From positions 1-41,573 of the forward strand of contig NZ_FMDF01000169.1 of assembly GCF_900091955.1 (NCBI RefSeq): DNA of 41,573 bases, read 5' to 3'. This DNA is from Streptomyces sp. Ncost-T10-10d (GTDB lineage Bacteria; Actinomycetota; Actinomycetes; Streptomycetales; Streptomycetaceae). This document shows, one piece after another, positions 26,589 through 35,311 of this stretch; positions within the stretch are counted from its first letter, which is position 1, and the number at the start of each line of letters is the position of its first letter. The position numbers were made by a program, and so were the translations under genes. The notes under the pieces are model-generated. The model was not told the DNA's origin and made no database searches. It was given only the letters and a program-made list of their open reading frames with translations.

Positions 26589-27788
26589 ATGTCAGGAACG
26601 ACCGGTACCACCTCAGTGATCGTCGCGGGCGCGCGTACGCCCATGGGCCGCCTTCTCGGCTCGCTGAAGAGCTTCTCCGGGGCCGATCTCGGCGGCATCG
26701 CCATCAAGGCCGCGCTGGACCGCGCCGGTATCGGCGGCGACCAGGTCGAGTACGTGATCATGGGCCAGGTCCTGCAGGCCGGTGCGGGCCAGATCCCGGC
26801 CCGCCAGGCCGCGGTCAAGGCGGGCATCCCGATGAACGTCCCCGCGCTCACCGTCAACAAGGTGTGTCTGTCCGGGCTCGACGCGATCGCGCTCGCCGAC
26901 CAGCTGATCCGCGCGGGTGAGTTCGATGTCGTCGTCGCCGGTGGCCAGGAGTCCATGACGAATGCCCCGCACCTGCTCCCGAAGTCCCGCGAGGGCTACA
27001 AGTACGGCGCGATCGAGATGCTCGACTCCATGGCGTACGACGGTCTGACCGACGCCTACGAGAACATCCCGATGGGTGAATCCACCGAGAAGCACAACAC
27101 CCGCCTCGGCCTGAACCGCGCCGACCAGGACGAGATCGGCGCCCTCTCCCACCAGCGCGCCGCGGCCGCCCAGAAGAACGGCATCTTCGAGGCCGAGATC
27201 ACCCCGGTCGAGATCCCGCAGCGCAAGGGCGACCCGGTCCTCTTCTCCAAGGACGAGGGCATCCGCCCGGAGACGACCGCGGAGTCCCTCGGCAAGCTGC
27301 GCCCGGCCTTCACCAAGGACGGCACGATCACCGCGGGCACCTCCTCGCAGATCTCCGACGGCGCCGCCGCGGTCGTCGTCATGAGCAGGACCAAGGCCGA
27401 GGAGCTGGGCCTGGACTGGATCGCCGAGATCGGCGCCCACGGCAATGTGGCGGGCCCGGACAACTCGCTCCAGTCGCAGCCGTCCAACGCCATCAAGCAC
27501 GCCCTGAAGAAGGACGGGCTGGAGGTCGCGGACCTCGACCTCATCGAGATCAACGAGGCGTTCGCCGCGGTCGCCGTCCAGTCGATGAAGGACCTCGGCG
27601 TCACCCCGGAAAAGGTGAACGTCAACGGCGGCGCCATCGCGCTGGGTCACCCGATCGGCATGTCCGGCGCCCGTGTGGTGCTGCACCTCGCGCTGGAACT
27701 GAAGCGGCGCGGCGGCGGCACCGGTGCGGCGGCGCTGTGCGGCGGCGGCGGCCAGGGCGACGCGCTGATCATCCGCGTCCCGAAGTAG
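26589..27788 (+). CDS. Acetyl-CoA acetyltransferase (thiolase)
   Basis: 399-residue biosynthetic-type thiolase (EC 2.3.1.9), condensing two acetyl-CoA to acetoacetyl-CoA or the reverse. The nucleophile is C93 in NKVCLSGLDAIALADQLI, the second active-site region is GHPIGMSGAR with H354, and the base is C384 in AALCGGGGQGDAL. The pattern VAGGQESMTNAPHLLP also fits the family. ATG 26589 has AAGGGG nine bases upstream. meaB begins 62 bases after its stop, suggesting one operon. With the 3-hydroxybutyryl-CoA dehydrogenase it could start the ethylmalonyl-CoA route or polyhydroxybutyrate synthesis. Confidence 0.96.
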   Translation: MSGTTGTTSVIVAGARTPMGRLLGSLKSFSGADLGGIAIKAALDRAGIGGDQVEYVIMGQVLQAGAGQIPARQAAVKAGIPMNVPALTVNKVCLSGLDAIALADQLIRAGEFDVVVAGGQESMTNAPHLLPKSREGYKYGAIEMLDSMAYDGLTDAYENIPMGESTEKHNTRLGLNRADQDEIGALSHQRAAAAQKNGIFEAEITPVEIPQRKGDPVLFSKDEGIRPETTAESLGKLRPAFTKDGTITAGTSSQISDGAAAVVVMSRTKAEELGLDWIAEIGAHGNVAGPDNSLQSQPSNAIKHALKKDGLEVADLDLIEINEAFAAVAVQSMKDLGVTPEKVNVNGGAIALGHPIGMSGARVVLHLALELKRRGGGTGAAALCGGGGQGDALIIRVPK

Positions 27789-27850
27789 GAACGGCCCGGG
27801 CAAGCAGTACGTACTACACGTAGAGCACTCAGCGAGTGAACGGAGCGGTG

Positions 27851-28807
27851 ATGGTGGACGTCCCCACCCTGGTCGAGCAGGCCCGTGCGGGCCGGCCGCG
27901 GGCCGTGGCCCGGCTCATCTCCCTGGTGGAGGGGGCGTCGCCGCAGCTGCGCGAGGTGATGGCGGCCCTGGCGCCGCTGACGGGCAACGCGTACGTCGTC
28001 GGCCTGACCGGCTCGCCCGGTGTCGGCAAATCGACATCGACGTCGGCGCTGGTCTCGGCGTACCGGCGGGCAGGCAAGCGGGTCGGCGTCCTGGCCGTCG
28101 ACCCGTCCTCGCCGTTCTCCGGCGGGGCGCTCCTCGGCGACCGGGTCCGGATGTCGGAGCACGCCTCCGACCCGGGCGTCTACATCCGCTCCATGGCCAC
28201 CCGCGGACACCTGGGCGGTCTCGCCTGGTCGGCACCGCAGGCGATCCGGGTGCTGGACGCTGCGGGCTGCGAAGTGATCCTGGTGGAGACGGTCGGCGTC
28301 GGCCAGTCGGAGGTGGAGATCGCCTCCCAGGCCGACACCTCCGTCGTCCTGATGGCGCCCGGCATGGGCGACGGCATCCAGGCGGCGAAGGCCGGAATCC
28401 TGGAGATCGGCGATGTATACGTCGTCAACAAGGCCGACCGGGACGGCGCGGACGCCACCGCGCGCGAGCTCAACCACATGCTGGGCCTCGGCGAGTCCCG
28501 CGGTCCGGGCGACTGGCGGCCGCCGATCGTGAAGACGGTCGCCGCCCGGGGCGAGGGCATCGACGAGGTCGTCGAGGCGCTGGAGAAGCACCGGGCGTGG
28601 ATGGAGGAGCACGGAGTGCTCGCCGAGCGGCGCATGGCCCGTGCGGCCCGCGAGGTCGAGACGATCGCCGTCACGCGGCTGCGTGAGCGCATCGGCGATC
28701 TGCACGGCGACCGCCATATCGGCGCGCTCGCCGAACGCATCGTGGCGGGGAGCCTCGACCCCTACGCGGCGGCGGACGAGCTCGTGGCAGGACTCACCGG
28801 GGCCTGA
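27851..28807 (+). CDS. meaB: Methylmalonyl-CoA mutase-associated GTPase MeaB
   Basis: 318-residue G3E-family GTPase that gates cofactor loading and protects adenosylcobalamin-dependent methylmalonyl-CoA mutase (older name ArgK). P-loop GSPGVGKST at 54-62, then VDPSSPFSGGALLGDRVRM (switch region), VETVGVGQSE (Walker B type) and NKADRDG (guanine specificity). The C-terminal dimerisation arm is helical. ATG 27851 is chosen with GGAG just upstream; an in-frame GTG at 27836 is possible. It follows the thiolase gene by 62 bases. The mutase itself is not in the window. Confidence 0.96.
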   Translation: MVDVPTLVEQARAGRPRAVARLISLVEGASPQLREVMAALAPLTGNAYVVGLTGSPGVGKSTSTSALVSAYRRAGKRVGVLAVDPSSPFSGGALLGDRVRMSEHASDPGVYIRSMATRGHLGGLAWSAPQAIRVLDAAGCEVILVETVGVGQSEVEIASQADTSVVLMAPGMGDGIQAAKAGILEIGDVYVVNKADRDGADATARELNHMLGLGESRGPGDWRPPIVKTVAARGEGIDEVVEALEKHRAWMEEHGVLAERRMARAAREVETIAVTRLRERIGDLHGDRHIGALAERIVAGSLDPYAAADELVAGLTGA

Positions 28808-28821
28808 TCCCCGTCCGGACG

Positions 28822-28855
28822 GGTCCGGGAGCGGCGTGCGGGCCGCTCCCGGACC
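28822..28855 (+). terminator. Terminator after meaB
   Basis: Perfect 14-bp stem GGTCCGGGAGCGGC (28822-28835) / GCCGCTCCCGGACC (28842-28855) with a six-base loop, 14 bases after the stop. The rest of the 256-base gap to the kinase gene shows no clear promoter motif. Confidence 0.85.
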
Positions 28856-29063
28856 GTCCGGAGACGTCTGTACGTCGCCCGTGCGGAACCGTCGCGCCAG
28901 GTGTCTCCGCCCCTCACTGCTGAAGATGCGTCAGTTGTGGTCCGGGGGCGCGCTTTCGGTGCCGGCCGGCGCTGCGATCGGTGACGTGTCCGTGGCAGGA
29001 TTGCGGCCGGATACGTGAACTGAGTGTCCGGCGTTTCATGCGTGCCGACGGGGGGAGTGGCGC

Positions 29064-31548
29064 ATGCTGGGTCCGCTGCGGGAGGACTCGCCCAGACGGA
29101 TGGGTCCCTACGGGATACGGGCCCGGCTCGGCGCGGGCGGCATGGGAGAGGTCTTCCTCGGCACCCGGGACGGAGGCGGCGAACCGGTCGCCGTCAAGAC
29201 GGTCCGCCGCGACGTGGCCCGGGACCCCGGCTTCCGCAACCGCTTCCGACGGGAGATCACCGTCGCCCGGTCCGTCGCCGGCCCCCATCTCGCCCTGCTG
29301 CTCGACGGGGACGCCGATGCCGAAGTGCCCTGGCTCGCCACCGGATACGTGGCCGGTCCGACTCTGTCCGCCGCCGTCCGCAGGGCGGGTGCGATGGACG
29401 AGGCCGAGGTCCGGATGCTCGGCGCCGGACTCGCCCGGGCCCTGGCGGCCGTCCACGCGGCAGGGATCGTCCACCGCGATGTGAAGCCCGGCAATGTGAT
29501 GCTCGCGTCGGACGGTCCGCGGCTCATCGACTTCGGTATCGCCCGGGATGCGGGCGCGACCCCGCTCACCACCACCAGCCGCATGGTCGGCAGCCCCGCC
29601 TTCATGTCCCCGGAGCATGTGGCGGGCAGCGGACGCGTCGTCTCCGCCTCCGATGTGTTCTGCCTCGCCTCCGTACTCTGTTACGCGGCCACGGGACGCG
29701 ATCCCTTCGGGGACGGCCCGGTCGCCGCCGTGCTCTACCGGGTCAAGTACGTCGAGGCCGATCTCGGCGATGTGCCCGAGGCGCTCCGTGCCGTCCTGGC
29801 GGACTGCCTGGTCGCCGACCCCGCCTCCCGCCCCACCGCTGCGGAACTCGCACAACGGCTCACCCCCGACGCGGCCGCACGGTGGCCGGAGCCGGTGGAG
29901 CAGCACATCGCCGAGTACGAGCGCGAACTGGTCCGGGTCATGGCGCTGGGCGCCCCGCTTCTGCCCGGGTACACACCGACCGAAGCGGCCGCCGGAAGCC
30001 ATGCCGCGCCCCACCAACTGCCCACCCAGGGAACCGATTTCGTCCCGGGACTGCACATCGCGCCCACCCAGGGCCCCGGCCTCGCCCAGCCGCCGCGCCG
30101 CTCCCGCCGCGCCCTGGGCGCGGTCCTCGCCGCGCTGATCGTGCTGGGGGCGGCCACCGGAGGCATCCTGGCCTGGCGCAACAACCGCACCACGCCCAAC
30201 GAGGCTTCTCCCGGCGGCGGTTCACCAGCGGTCGCCGAGATCGTGGCCGGTGTGGACGAGAACGGCGGCCCGGACGGCTCGGGCACGGTCCCGTACGGAC
30301 GCGAGGTCCGGCCGACGGGGTGGAAGAAGTCCTGGCAGGGCAAGTTTTCCGCGGCCCCGCTCGGCTGTTCCGCGGGCCGTGACGTGGTGGTCTGCCGACT
30401 GGTCGACGGTACGTACGAGGCGGTGTCGGCGGCCGACGGTCATCGGATGTGGACGCTCGACACCGGGCAGACCACGGGCAAGGCGGGCTGGGGGCCCCCG
30501 TGGCCAGTTCTTCATGCCGGCCAATGCCACCCGGCCCACCGTGTACGACGACACCGTGCTGCTCGCCGCGGGTGGGCGGCTGCAGTCGCTGGACGCGAAG
30601 ACCGGTACGGTCCGTTGGGAGACCCGGTCCGGCGGCGCGCACGACCCGGACAGCGCGCCGGTCGTCGTCGACGGCCTGGTCTTCGCCGCCACCACATCGA
30701 CGCCCGAGGGCGCGGCGCTCGCCGCGTACGACCTGAGGACCGGCGCCCGCACGTGGCAGAAGCCGCTGGCCCCGCAGGACATCTCCAGCGCCCAGAAGGG
30801 CAACTTCTGGCCGGTCGCCACCGACGGCACAGTGGTGTACGCGGTCGGCGAGGACGCACCGAAGGCCTTCCGGCCGAAGGACGGCTCAGTGCTGGGCACG
30901 GCCGGAGGCGAGGCTGTGCAGGGGGCCGGTGACAGGACGAACTCGGGATGCGGTTCGCTCCGGGTGCGGGGTCGTTTCGCCTTCTGCGCGACGTACGTCA
31001 TCAACGACGACCCTTCCCGCTTCGGCAACGACGTGGCCGTGCTGCGGTTCGCAGCCGGGACGCTTCAGGCGCAGGGGCGGGTGCCGGTGGACTCCTCGCT
31101 CGTCGCCGGCGCGACGCTGACGGCACTCGGCGACCGGGTGATCACATTGCGGCGCAGCAGTGAGCACGAGTCGGACGTGCCGGACGAGCTCGTCGTCGTG
31201 GGCCACGACGGCGGCCGGGCACTCGGCCGGTTCCCGCTCGGCGGGAAGGTGGCGCAGGGGATGAGCAACCCGGTCTCCGACCCGCTGATCGTCGCGGACA
31301 CGGTGGTGTGGGCGGACAGCACGACGCTGTACACGGTCCCGATCCGTTCCGACGGCACCCTGGGCTCACTCATCAGGACCCGGATTCCGGGCGCTCCGGG
31401 CCCGACCAGGACACCGACGTACGACTCCGTCACCAACGGCGTCGATCTGGAGCAGGAACTGCTCGACCCGCAGGTGCTGCCGGTCGGCGGTGTCGTGCAT
31501 GTCGTGTACGACGACGGCACCGCGGTCTCGGTGCCGCTGCCCAGGTGA
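29064..31548 (+). pseudogene. Membrane Ser/Thr protein kinase with PQQ-like propeller, frameshifted
   Basis: Hanks-type kinase: P-loop GAGGMGEV, K45 in VAVK, E64, catalytic HRDVKPGN (D139), IDFG (D156) and SPEH, so the kinase domain (about 14-275) is intact. One transmembrane helix follows (RRALGAVLAALIVLGAATGGILAW). The extracellular part has PQQ-like blade motifs (AVSAADGHRMWTLDTG, LQSLDAKTGTVRWE, AAYDLRTGARTWQ). The frame changes at GGGGGCCCCC (30490-30499): before it the frame reads TTGKAGWG, after it RGQFFMPANATRPTVYDD to 31548. Deleting one base restores a single protein of about 827 residues. If real, the product keeps kinase and helix, then runs out of frame to 30932. Start supported by GGGGGAG. 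The second kinase follows 28 bases later. Confidence 0.82.
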
Positions 31549-31576
31549 ACCGTCGCACGATGGAGGGGACCGCGCA

Positions 31577-33883
31577 GTGATCGAGCCGCTTCCACCCGGC
31601 CGGGCCGCACTGATCGGCCCGTACCAGCTTCTCGGACTGCTGGGCGCGGGCGGTATGGGCGAGGTGTACCTGGCCCGGCCGGCCGGTGCGCGGGACACCT
31701 TCGCCGGGCTGGTCGCGCTGAAGACCGTGCGCCCCGATCTCGACCTCGACGACGGCTTCCGGATCCGCTTCCGCAGGGAGATCGACGCGGCGGGTGCCGT
31801 ACGCAGTCCGTACACCGCGGCCCTCGTCGGCGGCGACGCGAGCGGTCGGCTGCCCTGGCTGGCGACCGAGTACGTCCCCGGTCCCTCGCTCGCCGAGGCG
31901 GTGACCCGAGGCGGGCCGATGCCCGAGCAGGTCGTACGGGAGATGGGCGCCGACCTCGCCCGCGCGCTCGCCGACATGCACGCCGTACGCGTACTCCACC
32001 GCGACCTCAAGCCCGGCAACGTGCTGCTCGGCGCCGGCGGTCCGAAGGTGATCGACTTCGGGATCGCCCAGGCCTTTGACGCCACCCAGCTGACCCGGAC
32101 CGGTGTCGTGGTGGGCAGCCCCGGCTACATCTCGCCCGAGCACGTCAACGGCTCACGCGCTCTCGTACCGGCGTCCGATGTGTTCTGTCTCGGCGCGGTG
32201 CTTGCCTTCGCGGCGACCGGACGGGGGCCGTTCGACGACTCGGACATGGCGGCCGTGATCTTCCGGATCGCCCAGGGCGAGGCCGAACTGTCCGGCGTAC
32301 CGCCGCAGTTGCGTGCCGTGATCGAGAAGTGTCTGAACAGCGACGCCGAGGCCCGGCCGACTCCTCGGCAGCTGGTGGAGATGCTGCTGCCGGGAGGCAG
32401 AGCGGGCGATGCCGCCGACGGGCCGTTTCCCTGGACGGAATCGATACGCGGACTGCTCGCCGCGCACGCGGCCGGGGCGCGCGCCGCCGCGGAGGCGGCT
32501 GTGCCGTCGTTTGCCGCACCACCGGTCCCGTTCCATGCCCCGGACCGCGGTGGGCCCGCCCTCGCCCCGACCCCCGTTGTGCCAGTGGCCGTGCCGGGTG
32601 ACGGTCGGGGGAACAAGGGACTGTGGATCGGGCTGGCGGCAGCCGCCGTCGCGGTGTGCGTGGTGCTCGGGGCGGTACTGCTGCCGGGGCTCTTCGGCGG
32701 GGACGGCGGAGGCGACGACAACGCGGGAGGAACCGGCGGTGGCGCGGCGAATCCGACCGCTTCCGCCTCGGACGCGGCGCGGACCAAGGCCGGGCCCGTC
32801 GTCATTCCGGGCGCGGATGCGGGGCACACCGGCGACTTCGGAGCGGCCGCCGCGGATCTCGCGACCAGGCCGGCGGGCTGGAAGGCATGGGCGACCAGCA
32901 TCGAGGACGGTCCGGCGGAGTGCGTACTCGCGGACTCGTCACTGGTCTGCGGCGGTCCACGCGGCATCACCGTGCTGGACGCGGCGAACGGAGAGCGGCG
33001 CTGGCAGACCCCACCGGGAAGGACGGGGACCGGCCCGGCCTCGGTGGCCGCAGTCATCGGTACAACCGTGTACGCCTTCCAGGACGGTGCCCTGCTGGCA
33101 CGTGGCCTCGCCGACGGGGCCGAGCAGTGGCGGGAACCGCTGCCCGGCGACACCCGGGTGACCGATTCCGTCCAGTCCGGTGGAGTTCTCTACTACGCGA
33201 CGAAGGCCACCGGCACGGGCGGCGCCCGGATCCTCGCCCGTGAACTCACCGGCAAGCACGCACTCAAGTGGCGCAAGACGTGGGACGACCCGGCCGCCGA
33301 GGCCGCACTGGCCTTCGCCGACGGCCGGCTCGTCGCGGCAGGCGACGGCATCACCGTCCTGAAGGGCGCGGACGGCACGCGGCTGAGTGGCATCGCGGCT
33401 GGTGACGTCTTGTGCCGTATGCCGGTCCTGAAGGGAAAGGACCTCCTCTGCTCCGGCTCGAACGGCCTGACGGTCGTCGACGTGACGGCCCCGCAGAACC
33501 GCCGGTCGATCGCCGCGGGCGTGGACATCGCCTACCGGCCCGCACTCTCACATGACGGCAAGGTCGTGGTGAGCAGCCGGACGAGGACGTACGCGTTCGG
33601 CCTGTCCGACGGGCGGCAGTACTGGGCGACGTACGAAGGCGGCCAGGGCATGGAAACCGTCGGCAGGCCGTCCGTGGTCGGCGACAGGGCCCTCGTCGTG
33701 GGCGGGGGCAAGGTGGAGGTCATCGACATGGCCGCCGAGGGGGATCCGGGCTGGACCGGCAACCCGTCGACCGGCTGGCCCGAGGGCAAGTCGGTCGATC
33801 CGGCGTACGTCTCGCTCGTCGCGCGGGGGAACGTCGCCTTTCTGGCCTTCGAGGACGGGACGGTCCTGTCCTACGCGCCCTGA
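31577..33883 (+). CDS. Membrane Ser/Thr protein kinase with PQQ-like propeller
   Basis: 768-residue Hanks-type kinase. P-loop GAGGMGEV (23-30), K49 in VALK, E68, HRDLKPGN with D143 and N148, IDFG with D160, and SPEH. After a Pro/Ala-rich linker comes one transmembrane helix (about 354-377) and an extracellular region of about 390 residues. That region carries PQQ-like repeats (ITVLDAANGERRWQTP, ARGLADGAEQWREPL, YAFGLSDGRQYWATYE), likely a beta-propeller ligand sensor. GTG 31577 is chosen because GGAGGGGAC is six bases upstream. It is probably co-transcribed with the first kinase, to which it is paralogous. Ligand and substrates unknown. Confidence 0.93.
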   Translation: MIEPLPPGRAALIGPYQLLGLLGAGGMGEVYLARPAGARDTFAGLVALKTVRPDLDLDDGFRIRFRREIDAAGAVRSPYTAALVGGDASGRLPWLATEYVPGPSLAEAVTRGGPMPEQVVREMGADLARALADMHAVRVLHRDLKPGNVLLGAGGPKVIDFGIAQAFDATQLTRTGVVVGSPGYISPEHVNGSRALVPASDVFCLGAVLAFAATGRGPFDDSDMAAVIFRIAQGEAELSGVPPQLRAVIEKCLNSDAEARPTPRQLVEMLLPGGRAGDAADGPFPWTESIRGLLAAHAAGARAAAEAAVPSFAAPPVPFHAPDRGGPALAPTPVVPVAVPGDGRGNKGLWIGLAAAAVAVCVVLGAVLLPGLFGGDGGGDDNAGGTGGGAANPTASASDAARTKAGPVVIPGADAGHTGDFGAAAADLATRPAGWKAWATSIEDGPAECVLADSSLVCGGPRGITVLDAANGERRWQTPPGRTGTGPASVAAVIGTTVYAFQDGALLARGLADGAEQWREPLPGDTRVTDSVQSGGVLYYATKATGTGGARILARELTGKHALKWRKTWDDPAAEAALAFADGRLVAAGDGITVLKGADGTRLSGIAAGDVLCRMPVLKGKDLLCSGSNGLTVVDVTAPQNRRSIAAGVDIAYRPALSHDGKVVVSSRTRTYAFGLSDGRQYWATYEGGQGMETVGRPSVVGDRALVVGGGKVEVIDMAAEGDPGWTGNPSTGWPEGKSVDPAYVSLVARGNVAFLAFEDGTVLSYAP

Positions 33884-33886
33884 CGG

Positions 33887-33899
33887 TCCGGCGGACCCG
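33887..33899. terminator. Short convergent hairpin
   Basis: GGTCC/GGACC with a three-base loop in the 20 bases between the kinase stop and the PepSY gene stop. Weak; may be incidental. Confidence 0.3.
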
Positions 33900-33903
33900 G
33901 GCG

Positions 33904-34530
33904 TCAGTCTTCGTCGTGGTCGTCCCGGTCGTCCCCGTGGTCGTCGTCATGACGGTCATGGCCGTCGTCCGACCGGTCCGCCGTGACCTCGGCCGTCCTG
34001 GCGTCGACGTTCAGCTCGTGCCGCTTTCCGTCCTTGCCCCGGACATCGACCTCCCAGTGCAGCGCTCCGCCGCTCCGGCCGTCGCTGTCGTCCAGTTCGA
34101 TCGATGTCACCGTCCCGGGTGCCGCCTTGAGCGCGGCGTCGACCGCCGCCTTCAGTGAGACGGGGGCCGACCTGGGCGCCTGCCGGTCGCGATCGCCGTC
34201 GTCGTCGGAGACGTGCTTGCCGAGCACCTTGCCGTTGCCCGCGTCCACCGTCACGTCGTGCCAGACCTTGTCGGAGCCGTACACATCGAGCTCCCAGACC
34301 GGCCTGCCGTCCTCGTCGTCCAGCTCGGCCTCGGTGACCGTGCCCGGGACGGCCCCGACGGCGGCCGCGGTCGCGTCCCCGACGCCGACGCGGGCGGTGC
34401 TGCCGCCCGCCGCGCCGCTCCTGGTGCCGCGGTCGTGGCTGTCGCCGTCCGCGAAGGCGACGGCCGTGGCGGCTGTGCCGCCGACGAGCACGGCCGCAGT
34501 GACGGCGGCGATGACGATCTTGCGCTTCAT
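33904..34530 (-). CDS. Exported PepSY-domain protein with Asp/His-rich tail
   Basis: 208-residue exported protein. A signal peptide or anchor is at about 1-28 (MKRKIVIAAVTAAVLVGGTAATAVAFA). Two PepSY-like units follow, at about 48-108 (GDATAAAVGAVPGTVTEAELDDEDGRPVWELDVYG) and 118-180 (AAVDAALKAAPGTVTSIELDDSDG...WEVDVRGKDG). The last 23 residues are almost all Asp, His and Arg (SDDGHDRHDDDHGDDRDDHDED). PepSY domains are linked to protease inhibition or envelope signalling. GGGAGGAA precedes the ATG. It is divergent from the response regulator/kinase pair and shares a promoter region with repeated CTGAAGCC motifs, so it is a likely target of that system. Confidence 0.9.
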   Translation of the reverse strand: MKRKIVIAAVTAAVLVGGTAATAVAFADGDSHDRGTRSGAAGGSTARVGVGDATAAAVGAVPGTVTEAELDDEDGRPVWELDVYGSDKVWHDVTVDAGNGKVLGKHVSDDDGDRDRQAPRSAPVSLKAAVDAALKAAPGTVTSIELDDSDGRSGGALHWEVDVRGKDGKRHELNVDARTAEVTADRSDDGHDRHDDDHGDDRDDHDED

Positions 34531-34588
34531 GAGGTTCCTCCCTGATCGGGTGGCCGGTTTCGACACGGTCCACACTGCCGGGGTGATG

Positions 34589-34626
34589 CTGAACGCAGCC
34601 TGAAGCCACCTGAAGCCGTCTTCAGG
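34589..34626. promoter_or_regulatory. OmpR-type repeat operator in divergent region
   Basis: CTGAACGCA (34589-34597), CTGAAGCCA (34600-34608) and CTGAAGCCG (34610-34618) recur at 11- and 10-base steps, followed by the inverted half CTTCAGG (34620-34626). Direct repeats on one DNA face suit an OmpR-family dimer. It lies 23-60 bases before the response regulator start and 59-96 bases before the PepSY start. Confidence 0.7.
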
Positions 34627-34648
34627 TTCCATTTGGGACCCTGTGCCC

Positions 34649-35311
34649 ATGCGCCTGTTGATCGTGGAGGACGAGAAGCGGCTGGCGATGTCCCTGGCCG
34701 GGGGACTCACCGCCGAGGGCTTCGCCGTGGATGTCGTGCACGACGGTCTCGAAGGGCTGCACCGGGCGGCCGAGGGCGTGTACGACCTCGTCGTCCTCGA
34801 CATCATGCTGCCCGGGATGAACGGCTACCGGGTCTGTGCCGCCCTGCGCGCCGCCGGCCATGAGGTGCCGATCCTGATGCTGACGGCGAAGGACGGGGAG
34901 TACGACGAGGCGGAGGGCCTCGACACCGGGGCCGACGACTACCTGACCAAGCCCTTCTCGTACGTCGTGCTGGTGGCCAGGATCCGGGCGTTGCTGCGGC
35001 GCCGGGGCGGCGGTTCCGGCTCGCCGGTGGTCACCGTCGGCTCCCTGCGCATGGACACCGCCGCTCGCCGGGTGCACCTCGGCTCGGCCGAAATCGCCCT
35101 CACCACCAAGGAGTTCGCGGTGCTGGAACAGCTTGCGCTGCGGTCCGGGCAGGTGGTGAGCAAGGCGGACATCCTGGAACACGTCTGGGACTTCGCCTAC
35201 GACGGCGACCCGAACATCGTCGAGGTGTACGTCAGTGCGCTGCGGCGCAAGCTCGGCGCGGCCGCCATCCGTACGGTGCGCGGCGCCGGATACCGGCTGG
35301 AGGCGCTGTGA
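34649..35311 (+). CDS. rapA1: OmpR-family response regulator (RapA1-like)
   Basis: 220-residue response regulator. The receiver domain has E8/D9, phospho-acceptor D51 (VVLDIMLPGMNG), the Thr in ILMLTAKD and K in YLTKPFSYVVL. The C-terminal winged helix reads VVTVGSLRMDTAARRVHLGSAEIALTTKEFAVLEQL...VEVYVSALRRKLGAAAIRTVRGAGYRLEAL. ATG 34649 or the GTG two codons earlier could be the start. Its last codon overlaps the kinase start (GTGA). By position it corresponds to what I recall as SCO5403 (rapA1), reported to influence actinorhodin production in S. coelicolor; the symbol is by synteny only. Confidence 0.88.
   Translation: MRLLIVEDEKRLAMSLAGGLTAEGFAVDVVHDGLEGLHRAAEGVYDLVVLDIMLPGMNGYRVCAALRAAGHEVPILMLTAKDGEYDEAEGLDTGADDYLTKPFSYVVLVARIRALLRRRGGGSGSPVVTVGSLRMDTAARRVHLGSAEIALTTKEFAVLEQLALRSGQVVSKADILEHVWDFAYDGDPNIVEVYVSALRRKLGAAAIRTVRGAGYRLEAL

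Noticed and set aside
29024..30382. Arg/Gly-rich plus-strand frame overlapping the first kinase
   Set aside because: Shadow frame; kinase catalytic motifs are in the frame starting at 29064.
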